A program made the position numbers and the translations under genes. A stretch of DNA of 44,027 bases from Pseudomonas syringae (lineage in GTDB: Bacteria; Pseudomonadota; Gammaproteobacteria; Pseudomonadales; Pseudomonadaceae). The DNA is taken from NCBI RefSeq assembly GCF_021606685.1, contig NZ_WKCB01000049.1:1-44027 (forward strand), read 5' to 3'. Within the stretch, counting starts at the first letter, position 1; each line of letters opens with the position of its first letter. The notes beneath the pieces were generated by a model. The model worked only from the letters and a program-made list of their open reading frames with translations, had not been told where the DNA came from and made no database searches. Shown here piece by piece: positions 34,699-42,012 of the stretch.

Positions 34699-34878
34699 AC
34701 ACCTGACACTCCATTGCCAAACAGCAGCCCATGGGTTGTCCCATTGGGCGATGGCCCTATAAAACAGCAGGCGGACACAGGCAGCCAGAAGACGGGACGT
34801 TGATAGGCGTAGGACAACGCCAGGAAATGCATGGAAACCAGCGAGCGGCGCCAGGGCGGCGCCACTCACGGCAGGCGT

Positions 34879-35352
34879 TTACTGATTTTCGAGCAGGGAG
34901 CGCAGCATCCACGCCGTTTTCTCGTGAACCTGCATGCGCTGGGTCAGCAAGTCGGCCGTCGGTTCATCGCTGACTTTGTCGAGCAAGGGGAAGATACCGC
35001 GCGCGGTGCGGGTCACGGCTTCCTGACCCGCCACCAACTGCCGGATCATTTCTTCAGCATTGGGCACACCTTCTTCTTCCTTGATGGAAGAAAGCCGGGC
35101 ATAGATCGAGTAAGCCCCCGGCGCCGGGAAGCCCAAGGCACGGATACGCTCGGCAATGGAGTCCACGGCCAGCGCCAGTTCGTTGTACTGCTCTTCGAAC
35201 ATCAGGTGCAGCGTACGGAACATCGGGCCCGTGACGTTCCAATGGAAGTTATGGGTCTTGAGGTACAGTACATAGGTATCGGAAAGCAGCCGTGAAAGCC
35301 CGTCGACGATGGATTTACGATCTTCTTCACTGATACCGATATCGATTGCCAT
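34879..35352 (-). CDS. Dps-like ferritin family protein
   Basis: A 157-residue four-helix-bundle protein. The Dps ferroxidase residues are visible in KTHNFHWNVTG (His) and in NELALAVDSIAERIRALG (Asp/Glu). Dps proteins store iron as a 12-mer and protect DNA from peroxide; some bind DNA through Lys-rich N termini, which this one lacks (MAIDIGISEEDRKS). Start is ATG 35352 with AAGGGG upstream; an in-frame ATG nine codons earlier has no site. It corresponds to PA0962 of P. aeruginosa by position. Confidence 0.9.
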   Translation of the reverse strand: MAIDIGISEEDRKSIVDGLSRLLSDTYVLYLKTHNFHWNVTGPMFRTLHLMFEEQYNELALAVDSIAERIRALGFPAPGAYSIYARLSSIKEEEGVPNAEEMIRQLVAGQEAVTRTARGIFPLLDKVSDEPTADLLTQRMQVHEKTAWMLRSLLENQ

Positions 35353-35772
35353 GTTTTTCCCCTTCAATTGAAAAAGCATTCACTGATCAGGTGCAGGACC
35401 ACTCTAGCAAGAGTGTTGCGGATGCGCAGCCAGGTACACCCACGCGACGTGCGGCAAATCGCCCCTGTGGCGCCGGTCCGGGGACTGCTGCACAGCCCGA
35501 CGCGGCCAAGCACGTTTGCCACGCAAACGCCTGCACCTGTCTAGGACAAGCGTTTGCCGCAGAAATGCCGTGGGCCTTGCAACACCTGGAAATGCTTGAT
35601 TTGAGTAGGCACAGCCTTTGCTGTTAAATAGGCAGCGTGCCACTGCCGTTAATTCTCGCGGCCAGCGGCATAGGCTGATACCCGCGCACGTGCCCAACGC
35701 CTCCCATTGTTCAGAAGCGAACCGTGCCGGTCAGCTCTTCCTCGTGATCCGTCTTAACGTGAGTTAATCAAA
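35353..35772. other. 420-bp divergent intergenic region
   Basis: It lies between the Dps-like gene (minus) and the cold-shock-domain gene (plus) and should hold both promoters. Two dyads are visible: CACTCT-agca-AGAGTG (35400-35415), 48 bases before the Dps-like start and so a possible operator, and CAAACGC / GCGTTTG with a 19-base loop (about 35523-35555). No convincing gene is seen. The leader of the plus-strand gene may be long, as is usual for cold-shock genes. Confidence 0.5.
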
Positions 35773-36375
35773 ATGTTGAAAATCGTCCACCTGCTAACGG
35801 GCGTTGCAGCTTTGCTGCTGTCCTTTATACCGAGCTTGCAACAGGGAAGCCCTCCCTACCTGGAACAACACGACGCTCTGTACCTGGCCTTGTTCGGCCT
35901 TATTAACCTGACGCTGGCACCGGTGATTCCTTACTGGAACAAAGGCACACGTCATCAACTGCAAAACCTGGTCAGCGCGCTGCTGGTGCTGACTGTTGTC
36001 GTTCAAACCCTCACCCTCCTGGCACCCATGCCTGAAGTGGGCGGCCACCCGGCCATCCTACTCAGCCTGGTGATTGCTGTGGTCGCCATCGTTCTTCACC
36101 TGGCCATCAGCTTCTACCGTTCGTCCCCAACGGCCGCGTCGCAAACCTACGACATGACCAACCGGGATACCGGTACCGTCAAGTGGTTCAACACGTCCAA
36201 AGGCTTCGGCTTTATTTCCCGCGATTCGGGCGACGATATCTTCGTCCACTTCCGGGCTATTCGCGGCGAAGGCCATCGCGTCTTGGTGGAAGGCCAGCGC
36301 GTGGAGTTCTCCGTGATGAATCGCGACAAAGGCCTGCAGGCCGAAGACGTGATCGCTGCTCTGCCGCGTCGCTGA
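35773..36375 (+). CDS. Membrane protein with C-terminal cold-shock domain
   Basis: A 200-residue protein with four hydrophobic segments (about 4-22, 36-55, 64-84 and 94-116), then a short linker and a complete cold-shock domain (about 133-197). The domain has RNP1 KGFGFI and RNP2 DIFVHF intact and is as close to CspA as the free 70-residue protein at 19114. With four helices both ends should lie on the same side, presumably cytoplasmic, so the nucleic-acid-binding domain would be tethered to the inner membrane. The ribosome site is weak (GTGAG). Its position matches PA0961. A strong terminator follows. Function is unknown beyond RNA or ssDNA binding. Confidence 0.88.
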   Translation: MLKIVHLLTGVAALLLSFIPSLQQGSPPYLEQHDALYLALFGLINLTLAPVIPYWNKGTRHQLQNLVSALLVLTVVVQTLTLLAPMPEVGGHPAILLSLVIAVVAIVLHLAISFYRSSPTAASQTYDMTNRDTGTVKWFNTSKGFGFISRDSGDDIFVHFRAIRGEGHRVLVEGQRVEFSVMNRDKGLQAEDVIAALPRR

Positions 36376-36391
36376 TACCCGCCTTCGCAGC

Positions 36392-36435
36392 AAAAAAAAC
36401 CGCGATCCAGCGTTGACTGGATCGCGGTTTTTTAT
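36392..36435. terminator. Bidirectional terminator
   Basis: AACCGCGATCCAG (36398-36410) pairs with CTGGATCGCGGTT (36417-36429), with an A-run before and a T-run after. It serves the cold-shock-domain gene and the convergent slyX. Confidence 0.95.
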
Positions 36436-36462
36436 TGCCTGGCTATTTAATCCAGCCACGCA

Positions 36463-36669
36463 TCAATAATGCGGCGGCGGCGCTTCCTCTTCGGAGGTTT
36501 CGAACTGCCCGCCCATTTCTTCCTGGCGCTTGAGCAGTGCAGTGATCTGCAATTGCAGGCGCTCGACGGCGCGTTGCTGCGCGACGAGGATGTCATTGAG
36601 GGTTTCGATGGTGTCGTCCTGGAAGGCCAGGCGGCTCTCCAGGTCCGTCACGCGGTCTTGCAAATCCAT
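36463..36669 (-). CDS. slyX: SlyX family protein
   Basis: A 68-residue, almost entirely coiled-coil protein (MDLQDRVTDLESRLAFQDDTI) ending in the family tail PPPHY. The function is not established. It begins 3 bases after the stop of the HIT-family gene, so the two are cotranscribed. Confidence 0.93.
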   Translation of the reverse strand: MDLQDRVTDLESRLAFQDDTIETLNDILVAQQRAVERLQLQITALLKRQEEMGGQFETSEEEAPPPHY

Positions 36670-36672
36670 GGT

Positions 36673-37098
36673 TCAGTCCTGCGCAAAAATAAAGTCGGCA
36701 GGCAACAACTCACGCATGCGCGCACGAATAGCCGCTACCTGTTGTGGTGTGTAAGGCTGCGCCGGCTGCTTGCCCCAGACCGGCGCCGGCCAGGCGGCGT
36801 CATCACGCTTGCGCACAATGACGTGCACGTGCAACTGGCTGACGACATTGCCCAACGCGCCAATATTCATCTTGTCGGCGGCCCAGCCTTCATTCAGTAA
36901 CTGCGCCAGGGCGGTGGTTTCCTGCCACAGCGCCTGCTGATCGGCGACATCCAGCTGAAACACTTCACTGATACCGTTGATCCGTGGCACCAGGATGAAC
37001 CACGGGTAATTCGAGTCATTGGACAGCAGCAGGCGGCTCAGCGGGAAATCGCCAATGGTCAGCGTGTCTTGTTGCAGGCGTTGATCTAAGGCGAACAC
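36673..37098 (-). CDS. HIT domain protein
   Basis: A 141-residue nucleotide hydrolase or transferase of the histidine-triad family. The triad is LHVHVIVR (about 90-97), with NVVSQLHVHV typical of the branch; NDSNYPWFILVPR is the conserved N-terminal stretch. The start is one of the GTG codons at 37098, 37101 or 37107. I prefer 37098 (MFALDQRLQQ), 8 bases after GGAG. It is paired with slyX in one operon, as in PA0959-PA0960. Confidence 0.9.
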   Translation of the reverse strand: MFALDQRLQQDTLTIGDFPLSRLLLSNDSNYPWFILVPRINGISEVFQLDVADQQALWQETTALAQLLNEGWAADKMNIGALGNVVSQLHVHVIVRKRDDAAWPAPVWGKQPAQPYTPQQVAAIRARMRELLPADFIFAQD

Positions 37099-37971
37099 CA
37101 CGGGCACTCCGTTCGGCAGGTCAGGTTCAGGGGCTCAAGCATACCTGCGAATGGCGGCCGCTTCACGCCGGCTCCGTGCGCCTGGGCAAGGCGCGTGAAA
37201 AAAAACGCACCATTTCGAGACAAGCGCCAATTTCGACTACGCTCAATTACCAATCGAATCGCCACATACCCGATGCTGAAAACAAAAATGCAACGAAAGC
37301 CCCGAGGCAGACGCTTTATAGATAAAGGCACCGAGCCATCACTGATGACTCCAAGCCACTGAGGCCACGCACCAAAGTGACTCACCGACGCCTCAAAGAG
37401 ATCCGCCGATTACCCACTGACCGGGGTGAACGGGTAACGTTTTTCCCACAGACAGGAATTATGCGCGACCGAGCAGTCACCCAACCCGGCCAACAAGGCC
37501 AAACTAATCGGCGCAAAAGCCCCGTGCTTATGCGGTTTTCACGCGGCTGCTACTTTTTTCACGAAAAAATCACATTCGGTTACCAACTTGGGCGCGCTTG
37601 TTGCATTCATCCCAGCATAGTCGGCAACGGCACCGGAATGGACGCGGTGTTTCGCGATAAAAGACGCCAGCGACTCAGTGCATACCAGGGATGATTCAAA
37701 CTGTTGAAAGTAGCGTTTTCTACTGCACTCTTTTAACAGTTTGGAAACAGCATTGACGTTGTCAGCCTCGGTACAGTGAGGCTGTGAAATTGCGACACGG
37801 ACCTAGCGATTCACGACCAGCTCGTAAAGAAGCTGAAAGGAAAGATGGGCAAGTATCGCCAATTATTGTCAGCGTGATATACCTTTGCGCCGACACAAAA
37901 AGAAAGAGCCGCCCAGACAAAAATACAGGTGGGACGGCAGTACTCTTCCTAAACCAAAGGAGCAAATCACG
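37099..37971. promoter_or_regulatory. Long upstream region of the oprD-type porin
   Basis: 873 bases without a recognisable gene. It contains a 9+9-bp inverted repeat (37697-37743), a GCCTC / GAGGC hairpin near 37766-37783 and a candidate ArgR half-site (37782-37797). An AAnAAnAA-type stretch near 37898 could be a Hfq/Crc site in the leader, although it does not overlap the ribosome site. I could not pick a -35/-10 pair with confidence. Confidence 0.5.
37697..37743. promoter_or_regulatory. Inverted repeat upstream of oprD
   Basis: CAAACTGTT (37697-37705) and AACAGTTTG (37735-37743) are perfect 9-bp arms. Inside them GTAG (37710-37713) pairs with CTAC (37720-37723). The spacing of arm centres is 38 bases, so it could be two operator half-sites or an RNA hairpin. 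Confidence 0.5.
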
Positions 37972-39273
37972 ATGCGCGTGATGAAGTGGAGCATGATCGC
38001 CCTGGCTGTTTCAGCAGGCACCTCGCAGTTCGCAATGGCGTCCGCCCAGGACGACTCTAAGGGCTTTGTTGAAGACAGCACTTTCGGCATCAATACACGT
38101 GCGTTGTATTTCAGCCGTGATTTCCGCAACGAGCCGGGCGGTGATGGCTACACCATCATCAACGGCAAGCGACAAAGCCGCGTAGAAGAGTCCGGCCTGG
38201 GCTTCAACGCCTTGTATGAGTCGGGTTTCACTCAGGGGACTATTGGTGTCGGTGTGGACGTTATCGGCCTGCTGGGCGTCAAGCTCGACAGCGGCAAGGG
38301 TCGCGCAGGCACCGGCCTCTTCCCTCAGGGCTCGGACGGTCGCTCGCAGGATGATTATTCCAAAGGCGGCGGCGCCGTTAAGTTCCGCATTTCCAACACC
38401 GTGCTGAAAATCGGCGACCAGTACACCACCGCCCCTGTGTTCGCCTCCGACGACAGCCGCTTGCTGCCAGAGCTGCCACAAGGTATCTCGCTCACCAGCA
38501 ACGAGATCAAGGGCCTCAAGCTCGAAGGCGGTCACTTCACGTCGAGCATTGCACAAAACCAGACCTACCATGACAGCCTCGGCCTGACCAAGACTGACTT
38601 CGTGGGCGGCGTGTACGCGTGGACGCCTGAGTTCACCACCAGCCTCTACTACGCCAAGACCGAAGACTACTGGCGCAAGTACTACGCTAACGTCAACTGG
38701 ACCCACGCGCTGAGCGATGATCAGTCGTTGGCGTTCGACTTCAACATCTATGACACTAAAAGCGAAGGTGCAGGCTTGGTGCGTGCTGACAAAGACGGCA
38801 CTACCAAGCTCGACAACCGCGCGTTCAGCTTGCAGGGCGCTTACACCATCGGCGCTCATACCTTTACCCTGGCAGCTCAGAAAGTCACGGGTGACGGTCA
38901 ATACGGCTATGGCGTAGACGGCGGCGGCACTGTGTTTCTGGCCAACTCGGTGGCTCGCTCCGACTTCTACGGCGAAGACGAGACGTCCTACCAGGCTCGT
39001 TACGACATCAACATGGCGACCTTTGGCATTCCTGGCCTGAGCTTCATGACCCGTTACGTCACCGGTAGCGGTGCCAACACCGCCACCACCTCGAACGGTA
39101 AAGAGTGGGAACGCGACATCGAAGCCAAGTACGTTATTCAGAGCGGCCCGGCTAAAGACCTCAGCTTGCGCTTGCGTCAAGCAACCTACCGTTCCAGCGA
39201 TGCGGTGTACTTCAACTCACCGTCCCTCGACGAACTGCGTCTGATCGCGCAATACCCGTTGAACATCTTGTAA
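37972..39273 (+). CDS. oprD: OprD-family outer-membrane porin
   Basis: A 433-residue porin with a signal peptide (MRVMKWSMIALAVSAGTSQF..., cleaved near AMASA|QDD). An 18-strand barrel pattern follows, with family stretches ALYFSRDFRNEPGGD, YESGFTQGTIGVGVDVIGLLG and the closing RLIAQYPLNIL, ending in hydrophobic residues typical of barrel insertion. OprD takes up basic amino acids and small peptides, and carbapenems in P. aeruginosa. The order yebC-aspS-dps-csd-slyX-HIT-oprD matches PA0964-PA0958, so orthology with OprD itself is likely. Start is ATG 37972 with AAAGGAG 9 bases upstream. Confidence 0.9.
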   Translation: MRVMKWSMIALAVSAGTSQFAMASAQDDSKGFVEDSTFGINTRALYFSRDFRNEPGGDGYTIINGKRQSRVEESGLGFNALYESGFTQGTIGVGVDVIGLLGVKLDSGKGRAGTGLFPQGSDGRSQDDYSKGGGAVKFRISNTVLKIGDQYTTAPVFASDDSRLLPELPQGISLTSNEIKGLKLEGGHFTSSIAQNQTYHDSLGLTKTDFVGGVYAWTPEFTTSLYYAKTEDYWRKYYANVNWTHALSDDQSLAFDFNIYDTKSEGAGLVRADKDGTTKLDNRAFSLQGAYTIGAHTFTLAAQKVTGDGQYGYGVDGGGTVFLANSVARSDFYGEDETSYQARYDINMATFGIPGLSFMTRYVTGSGANTATTSNGKEWERDIEAKYVIQSGPAKDLSLRLRQATYRSSDAVYFNSPSLDELRLIAQYPLNIL

Positions 39274-39319
39274 TTGACGATTTGATTACAACGATGAACT
39301 GAGGCTTAGGCCTCAACTA

Positions 39320-39356
39320 AAAAGCCGCTCCCCGTGTAAGGGAGCGGCTTTTTTAT
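39320..39356 (+). terminator. Terminator of oprD
   Basis: AAGCCGCTCC pairs with GGAGCGGCTT and is followed by TTTTTT. A small GAGGC-ttag-GCCTC hairpin (39301-39314) precedes it. Confidence 0.94.
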
Positions 39357-39461
39357 TGCAGTATTATTTCAAACAACAAATAACTAGCAAGCTAACTAAC
39401 GAGGTTAGAACTTTTGCAGTAAACCTGACCGATCGGCCACATTCACTGCGCCTGCTCTGTA

Positions 39462-40304
39462 TTACTTCGCTACTGTTTCCTGCATGACACGAATCACTCG
39501 CTGCGGAAACGGAATATCAATATTGGCGGCTTTCAAACGGTCACGCGCCAGTTCATTGAACATGAACACCACGTCCCAATAATCCGCAGTCTTGGTCCAG
39601 CAGCGCAGGGACACAGTGATCGAGCTGTCGCCCAGGGTCGACACCACGGCAGCCGCAGCCGGGTCGGCCAGTACACGCGGGTCTTTCGCCAGCTCCAGCA
39701 GGACTTCACGGGCTTTCTGCAGGTCGGCTTCATAGTCCACGCCCACGTCGAACACGACCTTACGGGTCGGCTGACGGTTGGTGTTTGTGATGATGCCGTT
39801 GGACAGGATGCCGTTAGGCACGATTACCGTCTTGTTGTCGCCCGTACGCAGCACGGTGTGGAAGATCTGGATGCTGTCGACCGTACCGGAGGTGCCCTGG
39901 GCTTCGATCCAGTCACCAATGCGGAACGGGCGGAACAACAGAATCAGCACGCCGCCGGCGAAATTCGCCAGGCTGCCTTGCAGCGCCAGGCCGATGGCCA
40001 GGGTAGCGGCACCAATTGCAGCCACGAACGAGGTGGTTGCCACGCCGATCATCGAGGCCACGCTGACAATCAGCATGACCTTCAGCGCAATGTTCGCCAG
40101 GCTGGTGATGAAGTGTTGCAGCGCAAGGTCAGCGTTACGGATGGCCAGCAAACGCCCCACACGGCTGGTAAAGACGTTGATCAGCCACCAGCCGATGGCT
40201 AGGGTGATCACCGCCAGCAACACTCGGCTGCCATATTCCATGATCATCGGGATCCACGATTGTGAGGTCTTGATCAGGTGATCCACTTCAGCGTTCAAAT
40301 CCAT
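39462..40304 (-). CDS. Small-conductance mechanosensitive channel, MscS family
   Basis: A 280-residue inner-membrane channel that releases solutes on osmotic down-shock. There are three helices (about 22-45, 65-85 and 92-125). The pore helix has the Gly/Ala pattern AAIGAATLAIGLALQGSLANFAGG seen in MscS, split here by position about 93-116. The cytoplasmic beta domain contains FRIGDWIEAQGTSGTVDSI. Length is close to E. coli MscS (286). It is convergent with oprD and lies near yajQ, as at PA4394-PA4395. Confidence 0.93.
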   Translation of the reverse strand: MDLNAEVDHLIKTSQSWIPMIMEYGSRVLLAVITLAIGWWLINVFTSRVGRLLAIRNADLALQHFITSLANIALKVMLIVSVASMIGVATTSFVAAIGAATLAIGLALQGSLANFAGGVLILLFRPFRIGDWIEAQGTSGTVDSIQIFHTVLRTGDNKTVIVPNGILSNGIITNTNRQPTRKVVFDVGVDYEADLQKAREVLLELAKDPRVLADPAAAAVVSTLGDSSITVSLRCWTKTADYWDVVFMFNELARDRLKAANIDIPFPQRVIRVMQETVAK

Positions 40305-40439
40305 CTAGATTCTCCTGGTTGCCGGATGTTCGGCGCATTGAGTGCCCATAAATGCAATTGAGCCCCGTAGGGCTCAATCGCAGGCGCAGGTTCTGGGGCG
40401 TGGGACGTCAAAAACGCCCGCAGGTTCCGCAAAGTGCCA

Positions 40440-40925
40440 TCAGTCGCGGAAGTTATTGAACTGCAGCGGCATGTCGAACGTCTTGGCGCGCAGGGCCGCG
40501 ATGGCCTCTTGCAGGTCGTCACGCTTTTTGCCGGTAACGCGAACCTGCTCACCCTGGATGGCAGCCTGGACTTTCAGCTTGGCATCCTTGATGTGGGCGA
40601 CGATCTTCTTCGCCAGCTCCTTGTCGATGCCTTCCTTGAGCACGGCTTCTTGCTTCATCAGCTTGCCGGAAGCGTAGGCGTCCTTGATTTCAAGGCACTG
40701 GGCGTCGATCTTGCGCTTGACCAGGGACAGCTTGAGGATTTCGATCATCGCTTCCAGCTGGAAATCGGCTTCAGCGGTCAGGTTGACGGTCAGTTCCTTT
40801 TCCTTGAATTCGAAGCTGCCCTTGCCTTTCAAGTCATAGCGGCGGTCCAGTTCCTTGACGGCGTTCTCGACGGCGTTGGTGACTTCGTGTTTGTCCAGTT
40901 CGGATACCACGTCGAACGAAGGCAT
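40440..40925 (-). CDS. yajQ: YajQ family nucleotide-binding protein
   Basis: A 161-residue protein starting MPSFDVVSELDKHEVTNAVE, the YajQ signature, with two RRM-like folds. Members bind cyclic di-GMP in Xanthomonas and Pseudomonas and act with a transcription factor in virulence control; others bind tRNA or nucleotides. Start is ATG 40925 with GGAGAT 5 bases upstream. The reading frame happens to stay open far upstream across panE, but that part is not coding. panE is divergent, 123 bases away. Confidence 0.95.
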   Translation of the reverse strand: MPSFDVVSELDKHEVTNAVENAVKELDRRYDLKGKGSFEFKEKELTVNLTAEADFQLEAMIEILKLSLVKRKIDAQCLEIKDAYASGKLMKQEAVLKEGIDKELAKKIVAHIKDAKLKVQAAIQGEQVRVTGKKRDDLQEAIAALRAKTFDMPLQFNNFRD

Positions 40926-41048
40926 GTCATATCTCCAATATAAGGGGCGGGCTTCGTCGCGATGGAGCGCGCCCGAGCTAAAATGCCGGGGCATTATAGC
41001 GGTTCTTTCGCCGCGTTCACTGTGAGCGACCCTACGGAGCAAAAACTG

Positions 41049-41966
41049 ATGTCGACCACCTGGCATATTCTCGGCGCCGGCAGCCTGGGCACCCTCTGGG
41101 CAACGCGCCTGGCCCGCGCGGGCGTGCCCGTGAGGTTGATCTTGCGCGATCAGGCGCGTCTGGCCGCTTATCAAGCCACCGACGGGCTGACCCTGGTAGA
41201 ACACGGTGCAGCGCACACCTACCCGGTGATCGGCGAAACACCCGACAGCCCAGAGCCGATTCATCGCCTGCTGGTAGCGTGCAAGGCCTACGACGCGCAA
41301 GGCGCCGTCGCACAACTGCAACACCGGCTGGCCCCTGACGCCGAACTGATCCTGCTGCAAAATGGCCTCGGCAGCCAGGACGCTGTGGCCGCGCAACTGC
41401 CGCTGGCCCGCTGCATCTTTGCCTCCAGCACCGAGGGCGCGTTCCGCGAGGGCGATTGGCGCGTGGTCTTTGCCGGCCATGGCTACACCTGGCTGGGGGA
41501 CGCGCGCCACCCCACGCCCCCGCTGTGGCTGGAAGACCTGCACGCCGCCGGCATCCCCCACGAATGGAGCACCGACATTCTGACGCGCCTGTGGCGCAAG
41601 CTGGCGCTCAATTGCGCCATCAACCCGCTGACTGTGCTGTACCACTGTCGCAATGGCGGCCTGCAAGACCATCAGTGCGAGGTCGCGACCTTGTGTGGCG
41701 AACTGACCGAGTTGCTTGAATGCTGCGGCCAGCCGGCCGCCGCCGAGGATTTGCACAGCGAGGTCGAACGCGTGATCCACGCCACGGCGGCCAACTACTC
41801 TTCCATGTACCAGGACGTGGCCAACGCCCGGCGCACCGAAATCAGCTACCTGCTGGGCTATGCCTGCCAGGCGGCGGCGCGCCACCAATTGGTCCTGCCC
41901 CATCTGCAACAGCTGCAAGCGCGTTTGGTCGAGCACTTACGCGCACACGGATTGGCCAGCGACTGA
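41049..41966 (+). CDS. panE: 2-dehydropantoate 2-reductase
   Basis: A 305-residue NADPH enzyme of pantothenate (vitamin B5 and CoA) synthesis. The dinucleotide motif GAGSLG is at about 9-14, and the catalytic lysine region is KLALNCAINPLTVLY (about 187-201). Start is ATG 41049 (MSTTWHILGAG) with ACGGAG 10 bases upstream; the longer open frame lacks conserved residues. It is divergent from yajQ, and a sensor kinase follows 46 bases later on the same strand. Confidence 0.95.
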   Translation: MSTTWHILGAGSLGTLWATRLARAGVPVRLILRDQARLAAYQATDGLTLVEHGAAHTYPVIGETPDSPEPIHRLLVACKAYDAQGAVAQLQHRLAPDAELILLQNGLGSQDAVAAQLPLARCIFASSTEGAFREGDWRVVFAGHGYTWLGDARHPTPPLWLEDLHAAGIPHEWSTDILTRLWRKLALNCAINPLTVLYHCRNGGLQDHQCEVATLCGELTELLECCGQPAAAEDLHSEVERVIHATAANYSSMYQDVANARRTEISYLLGYACQAAARHQLVLPHLQQLQARLVEHLRAHGLASD

Positions 41967-42012
41967 GGCACGCGCTACCCTGCCTACCTGTCTATCACCT
42001 GGGAAAACCCTG

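Noticed and set aside
34699..34869. Longer form of the ribbon-helix-helix protein
   Set aside because: The frame stays open, but the extra 57 residues are hydrophobic and Arg/Trp-rich without homology to RHH proteins, and a better start exists at 34698.
37377..37694. Small plus-strand gene in the oprD upstream region
   Set aside because: A 105-codon frame with GTG/ATG start but no ribosome site, no recognisable motif and mixed composition; left as non-coding.
40926..41936. N-terminal extension of yajQ by 337 codons
   Set aside because: The extension is antisense to panE; YajQ proteins are about 160 residues and GGAGAT precedes the ATG at 40925.
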